A stretch of 43,261 bases of DNA, from the NCBI GenBank assembly GCA_951812505.1, contig CATOSI010000001.1, positions 814,012 through 857,272 on the forward strand, in the 5' to 3' direction. The notes under the pieces are model-generated. The model ran no database searches. It was not told the DNA's origin and saw nothing but the letters and a program-made list of their open reading frames with translations. Of this stretch, positions 16,415-24,738 are shown one piece after another (the first letter of the stretch is position 1; each line of letters begins with the position of its first letter). The DNA is from an uncultured Dehalococcoidia bacterium. Its GTDB lineage: Bacteria; Chloroflexota; Dehalococcoidia; Lucifugimonadales; UBA1123. A program made the translations under genes and the position numbers.

Positions 16415-17275
16415 CTACCCTCGTCGGCGTCTTCGGCGTTCCGCCCGCGTACCTCGCTCTATCGGCAAGATCGGCTCATCGGGTACCTCGTCCGCCGGGA
16501 TCGGGCGGGCCTTGATCAACAGCAGGGGCACCGTGATCGCGAGCACCAGAAGCGCGATGTACTGCGCTTCCTGCATTCCGAACGCCCATATCTTGTCTTC
16601 CCTGAAGAACGTTATTCCGAATCTGCCCAGCGAGTACAGGGCCAGGTAAAGAGCGAAGAGCATCCCGTCCGGACGCAACCGATTCCGCAATTTCCAGATT
16701 ACAAGCAGCGAGAGCATATTCCAGATCATCTCATAGGCAATTACGGGATGAACGGATATGCCGACGCCGCTAACACAACGTCCTGCGTCCGACGCCGGAT
16801 TTGTCCATATAAACCCAAACGCAAAATCCCACGCCTTCGCACAGTGTTCGCCGTTTACGATGTCGCCCAACCGCCCGATTGTCTGGACGAACAGCATGGC
16901 GGGAGCAGTCAGATCCGCGATTATGCCGACCGGATGCTTGCGCCACAGCGCATATCCCGCCGCGGCCAGAAATCCGCCAAGAATACCTCCCCAGAGTCCG
17001 ATGCCTCCGTTCCAGACGGCTATCATCTGGCCGGGATTGCTCTGGTAGAAGCTCCAGTGGTCAATCACGTGGACGGCCCTGGCGCCGACTATCCCGCCGA
17101 CTATCCCCCAGGTAGCAATCGAATACACGTCGTCGGGATGAATGCCACGCAGTGGCGCCCATCTACCGACCAGGAACACCGCCGTAGCAACGGCTATGAA
17201 ACTGAAGAAACCATGCCAACTCAGCACGAATGAACCGAAGGCTACCAGATTGGGGCCGATATCAATTTCAATCAT
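16415..17275 (-). CDS. lgt: Prolipoprotein diacylglyceryl transferase
   Basis: Membrane enzyme that moves diacylglycerol from phosphatidylglycerol to the lipobox cysteine of lipoproteins. The 286-residue protein is polytopic, with about seven hydrophobic segments. It shows the Lgt signature as TIGRLGDIVNGEHCA (usually GRxGNxxNGE), plus HPVIAYEMIWN and the RFGITFFRED loop. The Asn of GRxGN is Asp here (GRLGD). The C-terminus ends in a very basic tail RAERRRRRRG on the cytosolic side. The ATG at 17273-17275 is preceded by an AGGAC-like site. Its presence means the organism makes lipoproteins. Confidence 0.93.
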   Translation of the reverse strand: MIEIDIGPNLVAFGSFVLSWHGFFSFIAVATAVFLVGRWAPLRGIHPDDVYSIATWGIVGGIVGARAVHVIDHWSFYQSNPGQMIAVWNGGIGLWGGILGGFLAAAGYALWRKHPVGIIADLTAPAMLFVQTIGRLGDIVNGEHCAKAWDFAFGFIWTNPASDAGRCVSGVGISVHPVIAYEMIWNMLSLLVIWKLRNRLRPDGMLFALYLALYSLGRFGITFFREDKIWAFGMQEAQYIALLVLAITVPLLLIKARPIPADEVPDEPILPIERGTRAERRRRRRG

Positions 17276-17379
17276 CCAGAACTGTCCTGAATTTCGCTAA
17301 TCGTGGCGTTTCTCAAGATTACCGCGCAGAGCTCACCGATTTGAAGGTCACGAAACCACCTTACTCGCCCAGCGCCGTC

Positions 17380-17388
17380 TGTTAGAAT
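17380..17388 (+). promoter_or_regulatory. Extended -10 promoter for xerD-like gene
   Basis: TGTTAGAAT, 36 bases before the ATG at 17424; no -35 box. Confidence 0.5.
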
Positions 17389-17423
17389 CGTTTTCTATCC
17401 TCGTCGCTACGAAGGTGTATTTC

Positions 17424-18317
17424 ATGAACGAAGTCGCTGAAAGTTTCCTCCACTATATGACCGTAGAACGCGGCGCTTCGCCGAACACGCTAGCGGCCTA
17501 TCGAAACGATCTTGAACAACTTACCGAGTTTCTCCAGTCTGTCAATGGGCGCGTCGTATGGAACGAAGTATCCGAGCAAACAATATCCGAATACGTACTC
17601 TACCTCCACGGATTAGGATATTCGGAAACGACCAGGGCGCGCAAGATTGCCTCCGCCAAGTCGTTGTTCGGGTTTCTGGTGGGAGAAGGTACGCTGGAAG
17701 GCAACCCGACGTCAAACGTCAGCGCTCCAAGAATCGGAAGATCTCTTCCCAAGGCTCTGACTATCGAGGAAGTTGACAGGCTTCTCGCCGCCCCAGGTCA
17801 GGTCCACACGCCGGAAGCTACACGCGATCAGGCAATGCTTGAACTGCTGTACGCCAGTGGGATGAGGGTAAGCGAACTGCTCTCCCTCGACCTGGAGGAC
17901 GTATCAATCGGGACTGGAGCGGTAAGATGTTTCGGCAAGGGCGGCAAGGAACGAGTTGTGCCGATTCATAACCAGGCTATCGAGTCGGTAAGATTCTACA
18001 TCGAAGAAGTACGTCCCGGCCTGCTGGGATCGAAGTCCACCTCTGCCGTGTTCCTGAACCGGAGAGGAAACCGACTGACTCGCCAAGGCTTCTGGCTGAT
18101 CCTGAAGGGGTATTGCCGGAAAGTGGGTCTCGACGGTAAAATCACGCCTCACACACTCAGGCACAGTTTTGCGACACACCTCCTGCATGGCGGCGCGCCC
18201 CTGAGACACGTCCAGGAGCTGCTGGGACACGCCAGCATCAACACGACGCAGGTTTACACCCATCTGACGAGTGAACACGTTCGCAGTGAATATGACCATG
18301 CCCACCCCAGAGCCTGA
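17424..18317 (+). CDS. Tyrosine recombinase XerC/XerD
   Basis: Site-specific recombinase that resolves chromosome dimers. The 297-residue protein has the SAM-like core-binding domain (about 1-90, NTLAAYRNDLEQLTEFL) and the catalytic domain with all six residues: R148 (ASGMRVSELL), K172 (FGKGGKERVVP), H243 and R246 (HTLRHSFATHLL), H269 (LLGHASI) and Y278 (TTQVYTHL). Length and sequence match the chromosomal Xer pair rather than phage integrases. XerC and XerD cannot be separated without a tree. I chose ATG 17424, with GAAGGTG seven bases upstream; the GTG at 17415 lies inside that site. No dif site was found nearby. Confidence 0.92.
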   Translation: MNEVAESFLHYMTVERGASPNTLAAYRNDLEQLTEFLQSVNGRVVWNEVSEQTISEYVLYLHGLGYSETTRARKIASAKSLFGFLVGEGTLEGNPTSNVSAPRIGRSLPKALTIEEVDRLLAAPGQVHTPEATRDQAMLELLYASGMRVSELLSLDLEDVSIGTGAVRCFGKGGKERVVPIHNQAIESVRFYIEEVRPGLLGSKSTSAVFLNRRGNRLTRQGFWLILKGYCRKVGLDGKITPHTLRHSFATHLLHGGAPLRHVQELLGHASINTTQVYTHLTSEHVRSEYDHAHPRA

Positions 18318-18318
18318 T

Positions 18319-18347
18319 TTGAAACTCACCGCAAACAAGTTTATCCT
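18319..18347 (+). promoter_or_regulatory. Promoter for the basic tail-anchored protein gene
   Basis: TTGAAA (18319-18324), 17 bases, TATCCT (18342-18347). It begins immediately after the xer stop codon and points at the gene at 18387. Confidence 0.45.
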
Positions 18348-18362
18348 TATCTTGTCGCATAT

Positions 18363-18376
18363 CTCCTCTAAAGGAG
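18363..18376 (+). promoter_or_regulatory. Hairpin covering the Shine-Dalgarno sequence
   Basis: CTCCT (18363-18367), loop CTAA, AGGAG (18372-18376). The right arm is the ribosome-binding site of the gene at 18387. The stem is short (five pairs plus a possible U-G), so masking would be modest. Confidence 0.3.
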
Positions 18377-18386
18377 GCAGAAACAA

Positions 18387-18779
18387 ATGCCAAGCAAGAA
18401 CAAGCGAGCAGCCTCACGCCAGGCCAAGCTGAGCCAGCGTCGAAGACGCAGGGGCGGCGGACGCAGACAGAAGACAGCCGAGCAGCCAGCGGCCAATATA
18501 GCTGCGCCCATGCGGAGACGCGCAAACCCTGCGGCAGCCACGGCGCAGGCGCAGACCCCGGCGGTCGCCGCTCCGTCGGCTCCGACAGCGCAGCGTCGGT
18601 CGAGAAGCGTTGCGGCAGCTCCCAGCGCCCGCACAAGGGCAGCGCAGAATCGCGCGGCCACATACGAGCCGCTGGCGATGTACGCCTACCTAGGGTCCGA
18701 ACTCAAGCGAATTGCCGCGGTGACCGCGCTAATGGCAGTCGCGCTTGCGGCGCTCACGGTGGTACTTGGGCAGGCTTAG
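18387..18779 (+). CDS. Basic, Ala-rich protein with a C-terminal membrane anchor
   Basis: A 130-residue protein of unknown function. Residues 1-30 are very basic (QRRRRRGGGRRQK). Residues 30-90 are an Ala/Pro/Arg-rich low-complexity stretch resembling histone-H1-like tails. Residues about 100-128 (YLGSELKRIAAVTALMAVALAALTVVL) form one hydrophobic helix at the very C-terminus. It looks like a tail-anchored protein with its positive part in the cytosol, where it could bind nucleic acid or phospholipid. It has its own promoter, a strong AAAGGAGG site and 49 bases to uvrC, so it may be cotranscribed with uvrC. Confidence 0.7.
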   Translation: MPSKNKRAASRQAKLSQRRRRRGGGRRQKTAEQPAANIAAPMRRRANPAAATAQAQTPAVAAPSAPTAQRRSRSVAAAPSARTRAAQNRAATYEPLAMYAYLGSELKRIAAVTALMAVALAALTVVLGQA

Positions 18780-18828
18780 AATTAGACATACATAGTAGAG
18801 ACATCGGCGGCGTCTCATCCCTGGTGGA

Positions 18829-20748
18829 GTGAATGCCGTTATGAACGAGGTCGATGAGACCGCGAGGGGCAGCGTGGTCGTAGCGGAGACTCCAACTTTT
18901 ATAGAGCGCTTGCGCGCCCTGCCGGCGAGGCCGGGCGTGTATCTGATGCGCGACGGCTCGGGCGCAATTCTCTATGTGGGAAAGGCGGCGAGGCTCCGGT
19001 CGCGCGTCTCCAGCTACTTCGGCTCTCCCTACGATCTGCCGCCCAAAATCAGGCAGATGGTGCGCCGGATCACCGACTTCGAGTTCATAGTCACCGAGTC
19101 GGAACAGGAAGCGCTGATCCTAGAAAGCAATCTCATCAAGGAGCACCAGCCTCAGTACAACGCCCGACTCAAAGACGACAAGTCCTACCCATTTATCAAA
19201 ATAGATACGACTGAAGAGTTCCCGCTCGTTTACGTTACCCGAAGAGTGAAGGAAGACGGAGCGCGCTACTTCGGACCATTCGCAAGCGCGTCGAGCGTGC
19301 GCAAGACGCTCGCGCTTCTCAAGAAGCTGTTCCCCTATCGCTCCTGCACCAAGACAATCACAGGGAACGACGACAGGGCCTGCCTGGACTACTACATCCA
19401 CCGTTGCGCGGGACCGTGTATTGGCGAAGTGAACAAGGGGCAGTACCACGAGATTATTGACCAGGTCGCGTTGTTTCTGGAGGGTCGGACCGAGCAGGTG
19501 GTAAAGGGCATCCGCACACGGATGGAAGCGTCTTCAGAGAACCTGGAATTCGAGCGCGCCGCCGTTCTCAGAGACCAGATTGTCGCCATAGAGAAGGTGC
19601 ATGAGGGCCAGAAGGTACTCCACCTCACTAACGAGAACGTGGATGTCATCGCGCTGGCGCAACAGAATCGCGATGCCTGGGTTGAGGTCTTCTTCATCAG
19701 GCAGGGTAAGCTGATTGGCCGTGAGAACTTCCTGATGCACCGCGCGGACGGAGACGAACCGGCGGAGGTGCTTGCGGCCTTCGTCAAGCAGTTCTACACC
19801 GCTAATCCATACGTCCCACGCACCGTATTGCTACAGTATTTGCCCGACGACCTCAAAGCCATCGAGGGCTGGCTCCGAACCAAGAGAAAGGGCGCGGTCT
19901 ATTTGCGCGTTCCGCAGCGTGGCGAGAAGAAGAAGCTGGTGGAGATGGTGGCGCAGAACGCCGCCCAGGGGCTTGAGCAACTGACCATCAGAAGGATTCA
20001 CGAGTCAACCAACAACGCGAAGGCCACAGAAGAAATTCAGGAGGCGCTCAACCTGCCCCAGCCGCCTGCCCGAATCGAGTGTTACGACATCTCGAATATC
20101 CAGGGGACGAACTCAGTCGGGAGCATGGTTGTGTTCGAGGACGGCAAGCCAAAGAGTTCCGACTACCGCAGATTCCAGATCAAGAATGTCGCAGGCATAG
20201 ACGACTATTCGATGATGCGTGAAGTTCTCACAAGAAGGTTCAAGCGTCTCGCCGAATCTCGCAAAAGGGAGCGTGAGAACGGCGCTCACTCCACGAACGG
20301 CAATTCCAAAAACACCTGGGGCATCATCCCCGATCTGGTGATAATAGACGGTGGCAAGGGACATCTGGGCGCGGCGTTGCAGGTTTTTCTGGAACTCGGG
20401 ATTGACGATGTCCCATTATGCAGCCTGGCCAAGGAAAACGAAGAACTGTTCGTGCCGTACGAGAAAGACCCGATTGTGCTGCCCAGAGATTCGCAGGGGC
20501 TGTTCCTGGTGCAGCGGGCGCGGGACGAGGCGCACAGGTTCGCCATCACGTTCCACCGTCAGCGACGCTCCAAGAGCAGTGTCAAGTCCTCGCTGGACCT
20601 GGTGCCGGGCGTCGGACCAAAGCGCAAGAAGATGCTCATTCGCAGGTTCGGATCGGTGAAGAACATCCGGGAGGCGTCGCTCGAAGATGTTGCCTCAGTG
20701 CCGGGGATGACGATCACAGTGGCGCGGGCGATCAAGGACCACATATAG
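18829..20748 (+). CDS. uvrC: Excinuclease ABC subunit C
   Basis: Nuclease subunit of nucleotide-excision repair; it makes both incisions around UvrB-bound damage. The 639-residue protein has the GIY-YIG nuclease domain (RPGVYLMRDGSGAILYVGKA), a cysteine cluster (CTKTITGNDDRACLDYYIHRCAGPC in pieces: C-x11-C-x7-C-x3-C), a UVR helical motif (NLEFERAAVLRDQI), the RNase H-like domain (ECYDISNIQGTNSVGSMV and DLVIIDGGKGHL) and two terminal HhH motifs (VPGVGPKRKKMLIRRFGS, VASVPGMTITVARAI). uvrA and uvrB are not in the window. GTG 18829 and ATG 18841 are both possible; the GGTGGAG site favours ATG 18841. Confidence 0.95.
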   Translation: MNAVMNEVDETARGSVVVAETPTFIERLRALPARPGVYLMRDGSGAILYVGKAARLRSRVSSYFGSPYDLPPKIRQMVRRITDFEFIVTESEQEALILESNLIKEHQPQYNARLKDDKSYPFIKIDTTEEFPLVYVTRRVKEDGARYFGPFASASSVRKTLALLKKLFPYRSCTKTITGNDDRACLDYYIHRCAGPCIGEVNKGQYHEIIDQVALFLEGRTEQVVKGIRTRMEASSENLEFERAAVLRDQIVAIEKVHEGQKVLHLTNENVDVIALAQQNRDAWVEVFFIRQGKLIGRENFLMHRADGDEPAEVLAAFVKQFYTANPYVPRTVLLQYLPDDLKAIEGWLRTKRKGAVYLRVPQRGEKKKLVEMVAQNAAQGLEQLTIRRIHESTNNAKATEEIQEALNLPQPPARIECYDISNIQGTNSVGSMVVFEDGKPKSSDYRRFQIKNVAGIDDYSMMREVLTRRFKRLAESRKRERENGAHSTNGNSKNTWGIIPDLVIIDGGKGHLGAALQVFLELGIDDVPLCSLAKENEELFVPYEKDPIVLPRDSQGLFLVQRARDEAHRFAITFHRQRRSKSSVKSSLDLVPGVGPKRKKMLIRRFGSVKNIREASLEDVASVPGMTITVARAIKDHI

Positions 20749-20774
20749 CCATCCTCTTGGCTGACATAGAGCAA

Positions 20775-20798
20775 GGCGGCAGTCCAAGAACTGCCGCC
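20775..20798. terminator. Hairpin after uvrC
   Basis: GGCGGCAGT, loop CCAAGA, ACTGCCGCC: a perfect nine-pair GC-rich stem 26 bases after the uvrC stop. There is no T-run, so the effect may be factor-dependent. Confidence 0.5.
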
Positions 20799-20905
20799 AA
20801 TGCTAACTCGATCCACAAATCCCTCAGGACGCCGAGGGCGCGACCTATATCCTCACGCCATCACTGCATCCAGTCGTTCTTGACATATTCAGGCCGCCCT
20901 CACGC

Positions 20906-20942
20906 CTGGATTGCCTGGCGGCGAGCCCTTCGGGGTTCCCGC
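20906..20942 (+). repeat. Dispersed repeat R1, copy 1 (partial)
   Basis: Contains GGATTGCCTGGCGGCGAGCC and CTTCGGGGTTCCCGC. Near-identical copies lie at 25204-25255 and 26513-26564; this one lacks the CCTTCGCGGGAATGAC end. Confidence 0.8.
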
Positions 20943-21029
20943 TTCCGGAGACCTTTGCGTAACCCTGGTCCACTTCGATGCTGGGGACTTGAACGGATGA
21001 GACGGCCTACAAATCCTAGCTGCCTGCAC

Positions 21030-21106
21030 CACTCCCCCACCTCTGGATTCCCGCCTTCGCGGGAATGACAGCATTTGTGCGAAGGTCTCCCTCCGCGGGA
21101 ATGACT
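21030..21106 (+). repeat. Dispersed repeat R2 with satellite
   Basis: CTCCCCCACC, then GGATTCCCGCCTTCGCGGGA, a hairpin, followed by ATGAC and, about 24 bases on, a second GGTCTCCCTCCGCGGGAATG. The same order (hairpin, spacer, GGTCTCCCTTCGTAGGAATG) occurs at 25185-25291. Confidence 0.75.
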
Positions 21107-21123
21107 GCATTGCAGTTGAGGTT

Positions 21124-21165
21124 TCACCCCCATCCTAGCCTTCCCCCATCAAGGTGGAAGGGATT
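21124..21165 (+). repeat. Dispersed repeat R3, copy 1 (diverged)
   Basis: CACCCCCATCCTAGCC, then CCTTCC (21139-21144) pairing with GGAAGG (21156-21161). Related to the copies at 34359-34401 and 42916-42972. Confidence 0.55.
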
Positions 21166-21209
21166 TTCAACAGCCGCTGGAGTATGACATCTCCATGTGA
21201 ATGTGGTGG

Positions 21210-22088
21210 CTAGTCGTCGCCGGCGCCGTTCCCTTGCCTCCCGGAACCGCCGCCCGTTGCGGCGTTCAGGAACGGGTTGAGCAGATTGGTGAATTCCATC
21301 GGGAAGATGAACTTGGTGCTCGGGCTTTCCCCCATGGACTTCAGCGTGTCGAAGTATTGCAAGCTTAGCGTGTTGACGTCTATCCCGTCTGCCACTTCGT
21401 TGATCTTGTCCAGCGCGGTACTGAAACCCTCCGCTCTTAGAACGGCAGCCTGTTGGTCTCCCTCTGCGGTAAGGATTTCGGACTGGCGGTGACCCTCAGC
21501 CCTGAGAATCGCAGCCGACTTCTCGCCTTCCGCGACTGTGACCGCCGCCTGCCTCGTGCCTTCGGCCTCCGTCACGACGGCGCGGCGTATCCTTTCGGCG
21601 GACATCTGCCGGTTCATCGCCTCCTGAATGTCGCGCGCAGGCTCGATCTCACGGATTTCCACCTGGGTGACCTTGATTCCCCAGCGCTCGGTTATCTCGT
21701 CCAGCTTGATGCGCAGTTCCTCGTTTATCCGCTCCCTCTGGGACAGCACATCGTCAACGCTCATTTCGCCAATGACGGCGCGGAGCGTGGTGGTAGCTAT
21801 TCCAACGACCGCGCTGTGAAAGTCCACCACCTCCAGCACTGCCTTTTCAGCGTGATTTTCCATAATCCGCATATAGACCAGGAAGTCAATCTCAATCGGC
21901 GCATTGTCCTTGGTGATGTTGGTCTGGCGAGGAATGTCTATGACCTCTTCCCTAAGATCCACCCTAAGCGTGGAGTGAAACGGCCAGAACAGCACTCGCA
22001 GGCCGGGCTGCATAAGTCCCGAGTACTTGCCCAGAGTAAATAGCGCGAGACGTTCATATTGCTTAATGACCTTTATATTCGGAATCAT
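21210..22088 (-). CDS. SPFH/band 7 (stomatin-like) protein
   Basis: A 292-residue prohibitin-homology protein that should form oligomeric membrane scaffolds. The SPFH domain covers about 10-170 (RLALFTLGKYSGLMQPGLRV, DIPRQTNITKDNAPIEIDFLVYMRI, RAVIGEMSVDDVLSQRERI, GIKVTQVEIREIEPARDIQEAM). It is followed by a coiled coil made of repeated AEG units (TEAEGTRQA, VAEGEKSAA, RAEGHRQSE, TAEGDQQAA, RAEGFSTAL) and a Gly-rich tail. Unlike most stomatins it has no N-terminal membrane hairpin, so attachment may depend on the neighbouring NfeD proteins. It starts one base after the stop of the short NfeD gene, with GAGGGG six bases upstream. Confidence 0.9.
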   Translation of the reverse strand: MIPNIKVIKQYERLALFTLGKYSGLMQPGLRVLFWPFHSTLRVDLREEVIDIPRQTNITKDNAPIEIDFLVYMRIMENHAEKAVLEVVDFHSAVVGIATTTLRAVIGEMSVDDVLSQRERINEELRIKLDEITERWGIKVTQVEIREIEPARDIQEAMNRQMSAERIRRAVVTEAEGTRQAAVTVAEGEKSAAILRAEGHRQSEILTAEGDQQAAVLRAEGFSTALDKINEVADGIDVNTLSLQYFDTLKSMGESPSTKFIFPMEFTNLLNPFLNAATGGGSGRQGNGAGDD

Positions 22089-22089
22089 G

Positions 22090-22734
22090 TTAGCCCCTCT
22101 CTTGGGAATAAGGATTGGATGACAGCGGGTCTCTGAACACTTTCAACGTGAGACCCTCTACTTCTGTTACCATTACACGTTCACCGGATTGAATGGGTTC
22201 GCCTGAGTCGGACTCAGCGGTCCAGAGTTCGTTGGCGACCTGCACCGTTCCGGTCGGGTTGAGTTCGACCCTTACCGTGCCGACCTGCCCGACTATCTGT
22301 GAGTCTCTCGACGGACTGTGTATGTTTCGCGCCTTCCTTGCGAAGTACCAGAGTCCGGCAAGGCTCGCGCACATGAAGGCTATCGTTCCGCCAAACGCGC
22401 CGAATCCCGCGAAAGTCCTGTCGTCGAACAGGAGCAATCCCCCGATTGCGAAACTGATGATACCGGCGGCTCCAAAAGCTCCGTAGTCCGATCCGCCGGT
22501 GAACTCGAACAGGAACAAGCCAAGCCCGATGGCGATGAGCGCCAGTCCCATCCAACTGAACGGCAGGCTGAGAAGCGCCAGCCCCGCGATGGCAAGAAGG
22601 GCCACGCCCGCGATCCCGGCAATCCAGCCCCCTGGGCTTGCAATCTCAACCAGGAGCAGAACCGTGCCGACGGCAATCAGCGCGAATACCACCTGAGTGT
22701 TGGAAAGCCAGCTAAGAGATTCCAGTTCGGGCAT
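22090..22734 (-). CDS. Short NfeD-like membrane protein
   Basis: A 214-residue protein with about four to five membrane segments (VVFALIAVGTVLLLVEIASPGG, AGIAGVALLAIAGLALLSL, GLALIAIGLGLFLFEF, GIISFAIGGLLLF, FGGTIAFMCASLAGLWYFARKA). They are followed by a C-terminal OB-fold NfeD domain with IVGQVGTVRVELNPTGTVQV and LWTAESDSGEPIQSGERVMV. It lacks the ClpP-like protease domain present in the gene upstream and looks like a duplicate of that gene's C-terminal half. ATG 22732-22734 has AGGAG seven bases upstream. Stomatin-NfeD pairs are a known conserved operon type. Confidence 0.9.
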   Translation of the reverse strand: MPELESLSWLSNTQVVFALIAVGTVLLLVEIASPGGWIAGIAGVALLAIAGLALLSLPFSWMGLALIAIGLGLFLFEFTGGSDYGAFGAAGIISFAIGGLLLFDDRTFAGFGAFGGTIAFMCASLAGLWYFARKARNIHSPSRDSQIVGQVGTVRVELNPTGTVQVANELWTAESDSGEPIQSGERVMVTEVEGLTLKVFRDPLSSNPYSQERG

Positions 22735-22778
22735 GACACTCTCCTGCGGGAACTTGAAATCACAAAGCGCCGCTGACG

Positions 22779-24137
22779 TCAATCCTCTTTCCGCACTGTC
22801 AGTATAACACCATCCATATCGGTTACGACGACACTCTCTCCCGGTTCTATGATTTCGCCAGAGAGTGATTCAGCCGTCCAGAGTTCGCCCGCGGCGTACA
22901 CCGTGCCTCTCGGTTCCAGGATTCTTCGCACAGTACCCACCTGCCCGACTATCTGCGATTCTCTGGACACGACCGTTATGCCCCTGGCCTTGCGGGAGAA
23001 GTACCACAGTCCCGCCAAGCTCAGGGCCATAAATGCCGCCGTAACTCCCAGGACTCCGTAACCCACCCTCACGTCGGGCGCGGGCAGGCCGGGGACGCTG
23101 GTGTCTCCAAATAGGAAGAAGCCGCCCAGAATGAAGCTGATTCCTCCCGCGAGTCCGAAGCCGCCCCAGCCCGGGGCTTGCAACTCTACGAAGAACAGGA
23201 CAAGTCCCGCGCCGATGAGGACAAGACCTATCCAGTTCACCGGCAGACTGCCCAGTCCCAGGAAGGCTAGAATCAGCAGTCCGACGCCCAGAACACCGGC
23301 GACCCAGCCACCAGGTATCAGTATCTCGAACAGAATAAATATCGCACCCAGAGCGATCAGTATGAATACAAGGGTGGGATTGGCGAGGAACCGCAACACG
23401 CGCTGAACGGGCGTGACTTCGGCGCGCTCGACCGACAGACCTTCGGTCTCGATGGTGCGAAGGCTGCCTTGAACCAACACTTCCCTACCGTCAATCTTGT
23501 CCAGCAGATCGGAGGTGTTCGCCGCAAGCAGGTCCAATATTCCCAGTTCCAGCGCCTCGGCATCGGAGTATGAAGCGGCCTCCGTGATCGTCTTCACCAG
23601 GGCTTCTGAATTTCTGTCTCGCTGGTCGGCGATGCTGCGGAGCAGGGCGGCAGCGTCCTGGGTGGTCTTCTCCTTTATGGTTTCGGGAAGCTCCACACCG
23701 CCCGCTCCTACAGGAGACGCAGCCCCTACATTGGTCCCGGGAGACATGGCCGCAATGTGAGCCGATGCCAGAATGAATGTGCCGGCCGACGCAGCCCTGG
23801 ACCCTGACGGCGTCACCAGGACAGCCACAGGGACGGGGGAATCCAGTATATCCCCGACCATGTCTCTCATGGAGTCCAGATCGCCGCCGGGTGTGTCGAG
23901 TTCGAGTACGAACAGCTCCGCGCCACTGTCGTGAGCGTCGCTTATCCAGGTTCTGAGAATACGCGCCGTCACCGGATCAATGGGGGCGTCGAGGCTACCG
24001 ACCGATACCCCGCCTTCAGTCGGCTCTGTTTGCGCGTCCACAATACGTACAGTAGTGGATAGCACAATTGACAGTACGCCGAGCGCGAAAAATACGCGGG
24101 TCAATTTTGGTATCACGGCTTGCACTTGCGCTCCCAC
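22779..24137 (-). CDS. Long NfeD: ClpP-class serine protease with membrane and OB domains
   Basis: A 452-residue membrane protease. It has a signal peptide (about 1-36, cleavage near IVDA-QT) and a ClpP-like domain (about 40-210) with nucleophile S117 in GSRAASAGTFIL and general-base lysine K157 in KEKTTQDAA; this Ser-Lys dyad is known from archaeal stomatin-cleaving NfeD. TPGG(D) forms the oxyanion strand. Membrane segments follow at about 250-375, then the C-terminal OB domain (IVGQVGTVRRILEPRGTV, LWTAESLSGEIIEPGESVVV). It is the first gene of the NfeD-NfeD-SPFH operon. The GTG start at 24137 is uncertain; GTG codons at residues 5 and 8 also fit. Confidence 0.92.
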   Translation of the reverse strand: MGAQVQAVIPKLTRVFFALGVLSIVLSTTVRIVDAQTEPTEGGVSVGSLDAPIDPVTARILRTWISDAHDSGAELFVLELDTPGGDLDSMRDMVGDILDSPVPVAVLVTPSGSRAASAGTFILASAHIAAMSPGTNVGAASPVGAGGVELPETIKEKTTQDAAALLRSIADQRDRNSEALVKTITEAASYSDAEALELGILDLLAANTSDLLDKIDGREVLVQGSLRTIETEGLSVERAEVTPVQRVLRFLANPTLVFILIALGAIFILFEILIPGGWVAGVLGVGLLILAFLGLGSLPVNWIGLVLIGAGLVLFFVELQAPGWGGFGLAGGISFILGGFFLFGDTSVPGLPAPDVRVGYGVLGVTAAFMALSLAGLWYFSRKARGITVVSRESQIVGQVGTVRRILEPRGTVYAAGELWTAESLSGEIIEPGESVVVTDMDGVILTVRKED

Positions 24138-24193
24138 GGACTTTGCAGCCTACAACAGTTCACGGTTTCGAGAAAACGACGGTGGTGAATCAA

Positions 24194-24221
24194 ATTATAG
24201 CCGATTGGGCCGGCAGTCCAA
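24194..24221 (-). promoter_or_regulatory. Promoter of the NfeD operon
   Basis: On the minus strand, TTGGAC (24221-24216), 16 bases, TATAAT (24199-24194, a perfect -10). The predicted leader is about 50 bases. Confidence 0.5.
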
Positions 24222-24267
24222 CGCGTGAGTTGACTTCATATAGATTGCGGTGCTGACACAACAAACG

Positions 24268-24654
24268 TCATGGCAGCGAAGCTATTTCGCAACCCATAGC
24301 CTCGAAGAAGTCGGGATCAACACAGGCCACAGGCAGCCCGGCTTCGAGGGAGGTGGCGGCGACTACGGCATTGGGCATTACGGAGGAATCGTCGGAGTCC
24401 AGACCACGAGCAATTCCACCCGCCCGTTTGGCGACTTCGGGGTTCAACTCGACTACTTGCACGAGGGAGAGCAGAGCGACGAGTTGTATCTCGGCGCGCC
24501 TGTCGGGAAGTCTGCGGACCGCTTCCGCGATGGACAGCGTCGAAACGGCGGCTTTTGTATCTCCCGCGACGACGCGTGAAATCCAGTCGGACTCGGCGCC
24601 GCCACGCCAGACGCTCTCGATTATCCCGGTGTCCAGGATTACTTCGGCGTCCAT
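24268..24654 (-). CDS. PIN-domain toxin (VapC-like)
   Basis: A 128-residue PIN-fold RNase-like protein. The acidic site is seen at D8 (VILDTGII), E44 (STLSIAEAV) and D113 (ACVDPDFFEA). The third conserved acid, usually in a DAxIAA motif, is N95 in MPNAVVAATSLEAG. That Asp-to-Asn change might weaken metal binding, or D115 or D86-D89 might compensate. It follows a small ribbon-helix-helix-like gene on the same strand by 84 bases, the usual antitoxin-toxin order. The ATG has GAGGAGCG about eight bases before. The target RNA is unknown. Confidence 0.8.
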   Translation of the reverse strand: MDAEVILDTGIIESVWRGGAESDWISRVVAGDTKAAVSTLSIAEAVRRLPDRRAEIQLVALLSLVQVVELNPEVAKRAGGIARGLDSDDSSVMPNAVVAATSLEAGLPVACVDPDFFEAMGCEIASLP

Positions 24655-24738
24655 AGATAATCGCTCCTCGACTCATACAACGCGAACGCGCGCGCAGCAA
24701 ATCCAGTCGCCCTTGGATTGGATGCAGTAAAGTATCGG

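Larger units (their letters stand above)
20749..21209. other. Intergenic region of 461 bases with dispersed repeats
   Basis: No gene is visible. It contains a hairpin just after uvrC (20775-20798), one partial copy of the GCCTGGCGGCGAGCCCTTCG repeat, one copy of the CCGCCTTCGCGGGAATGAC repeat with its satellite, and one hairpin of the CACCC(T/C)CA type. It separates two converging transcription units. Confidence 0.7.

Noticed and set aside
17424..18317. Phage or integron integrase
   Set aside because: Length and motifs match chromosomal Xer; there is no attachment site, phage gene or cassette next to it.
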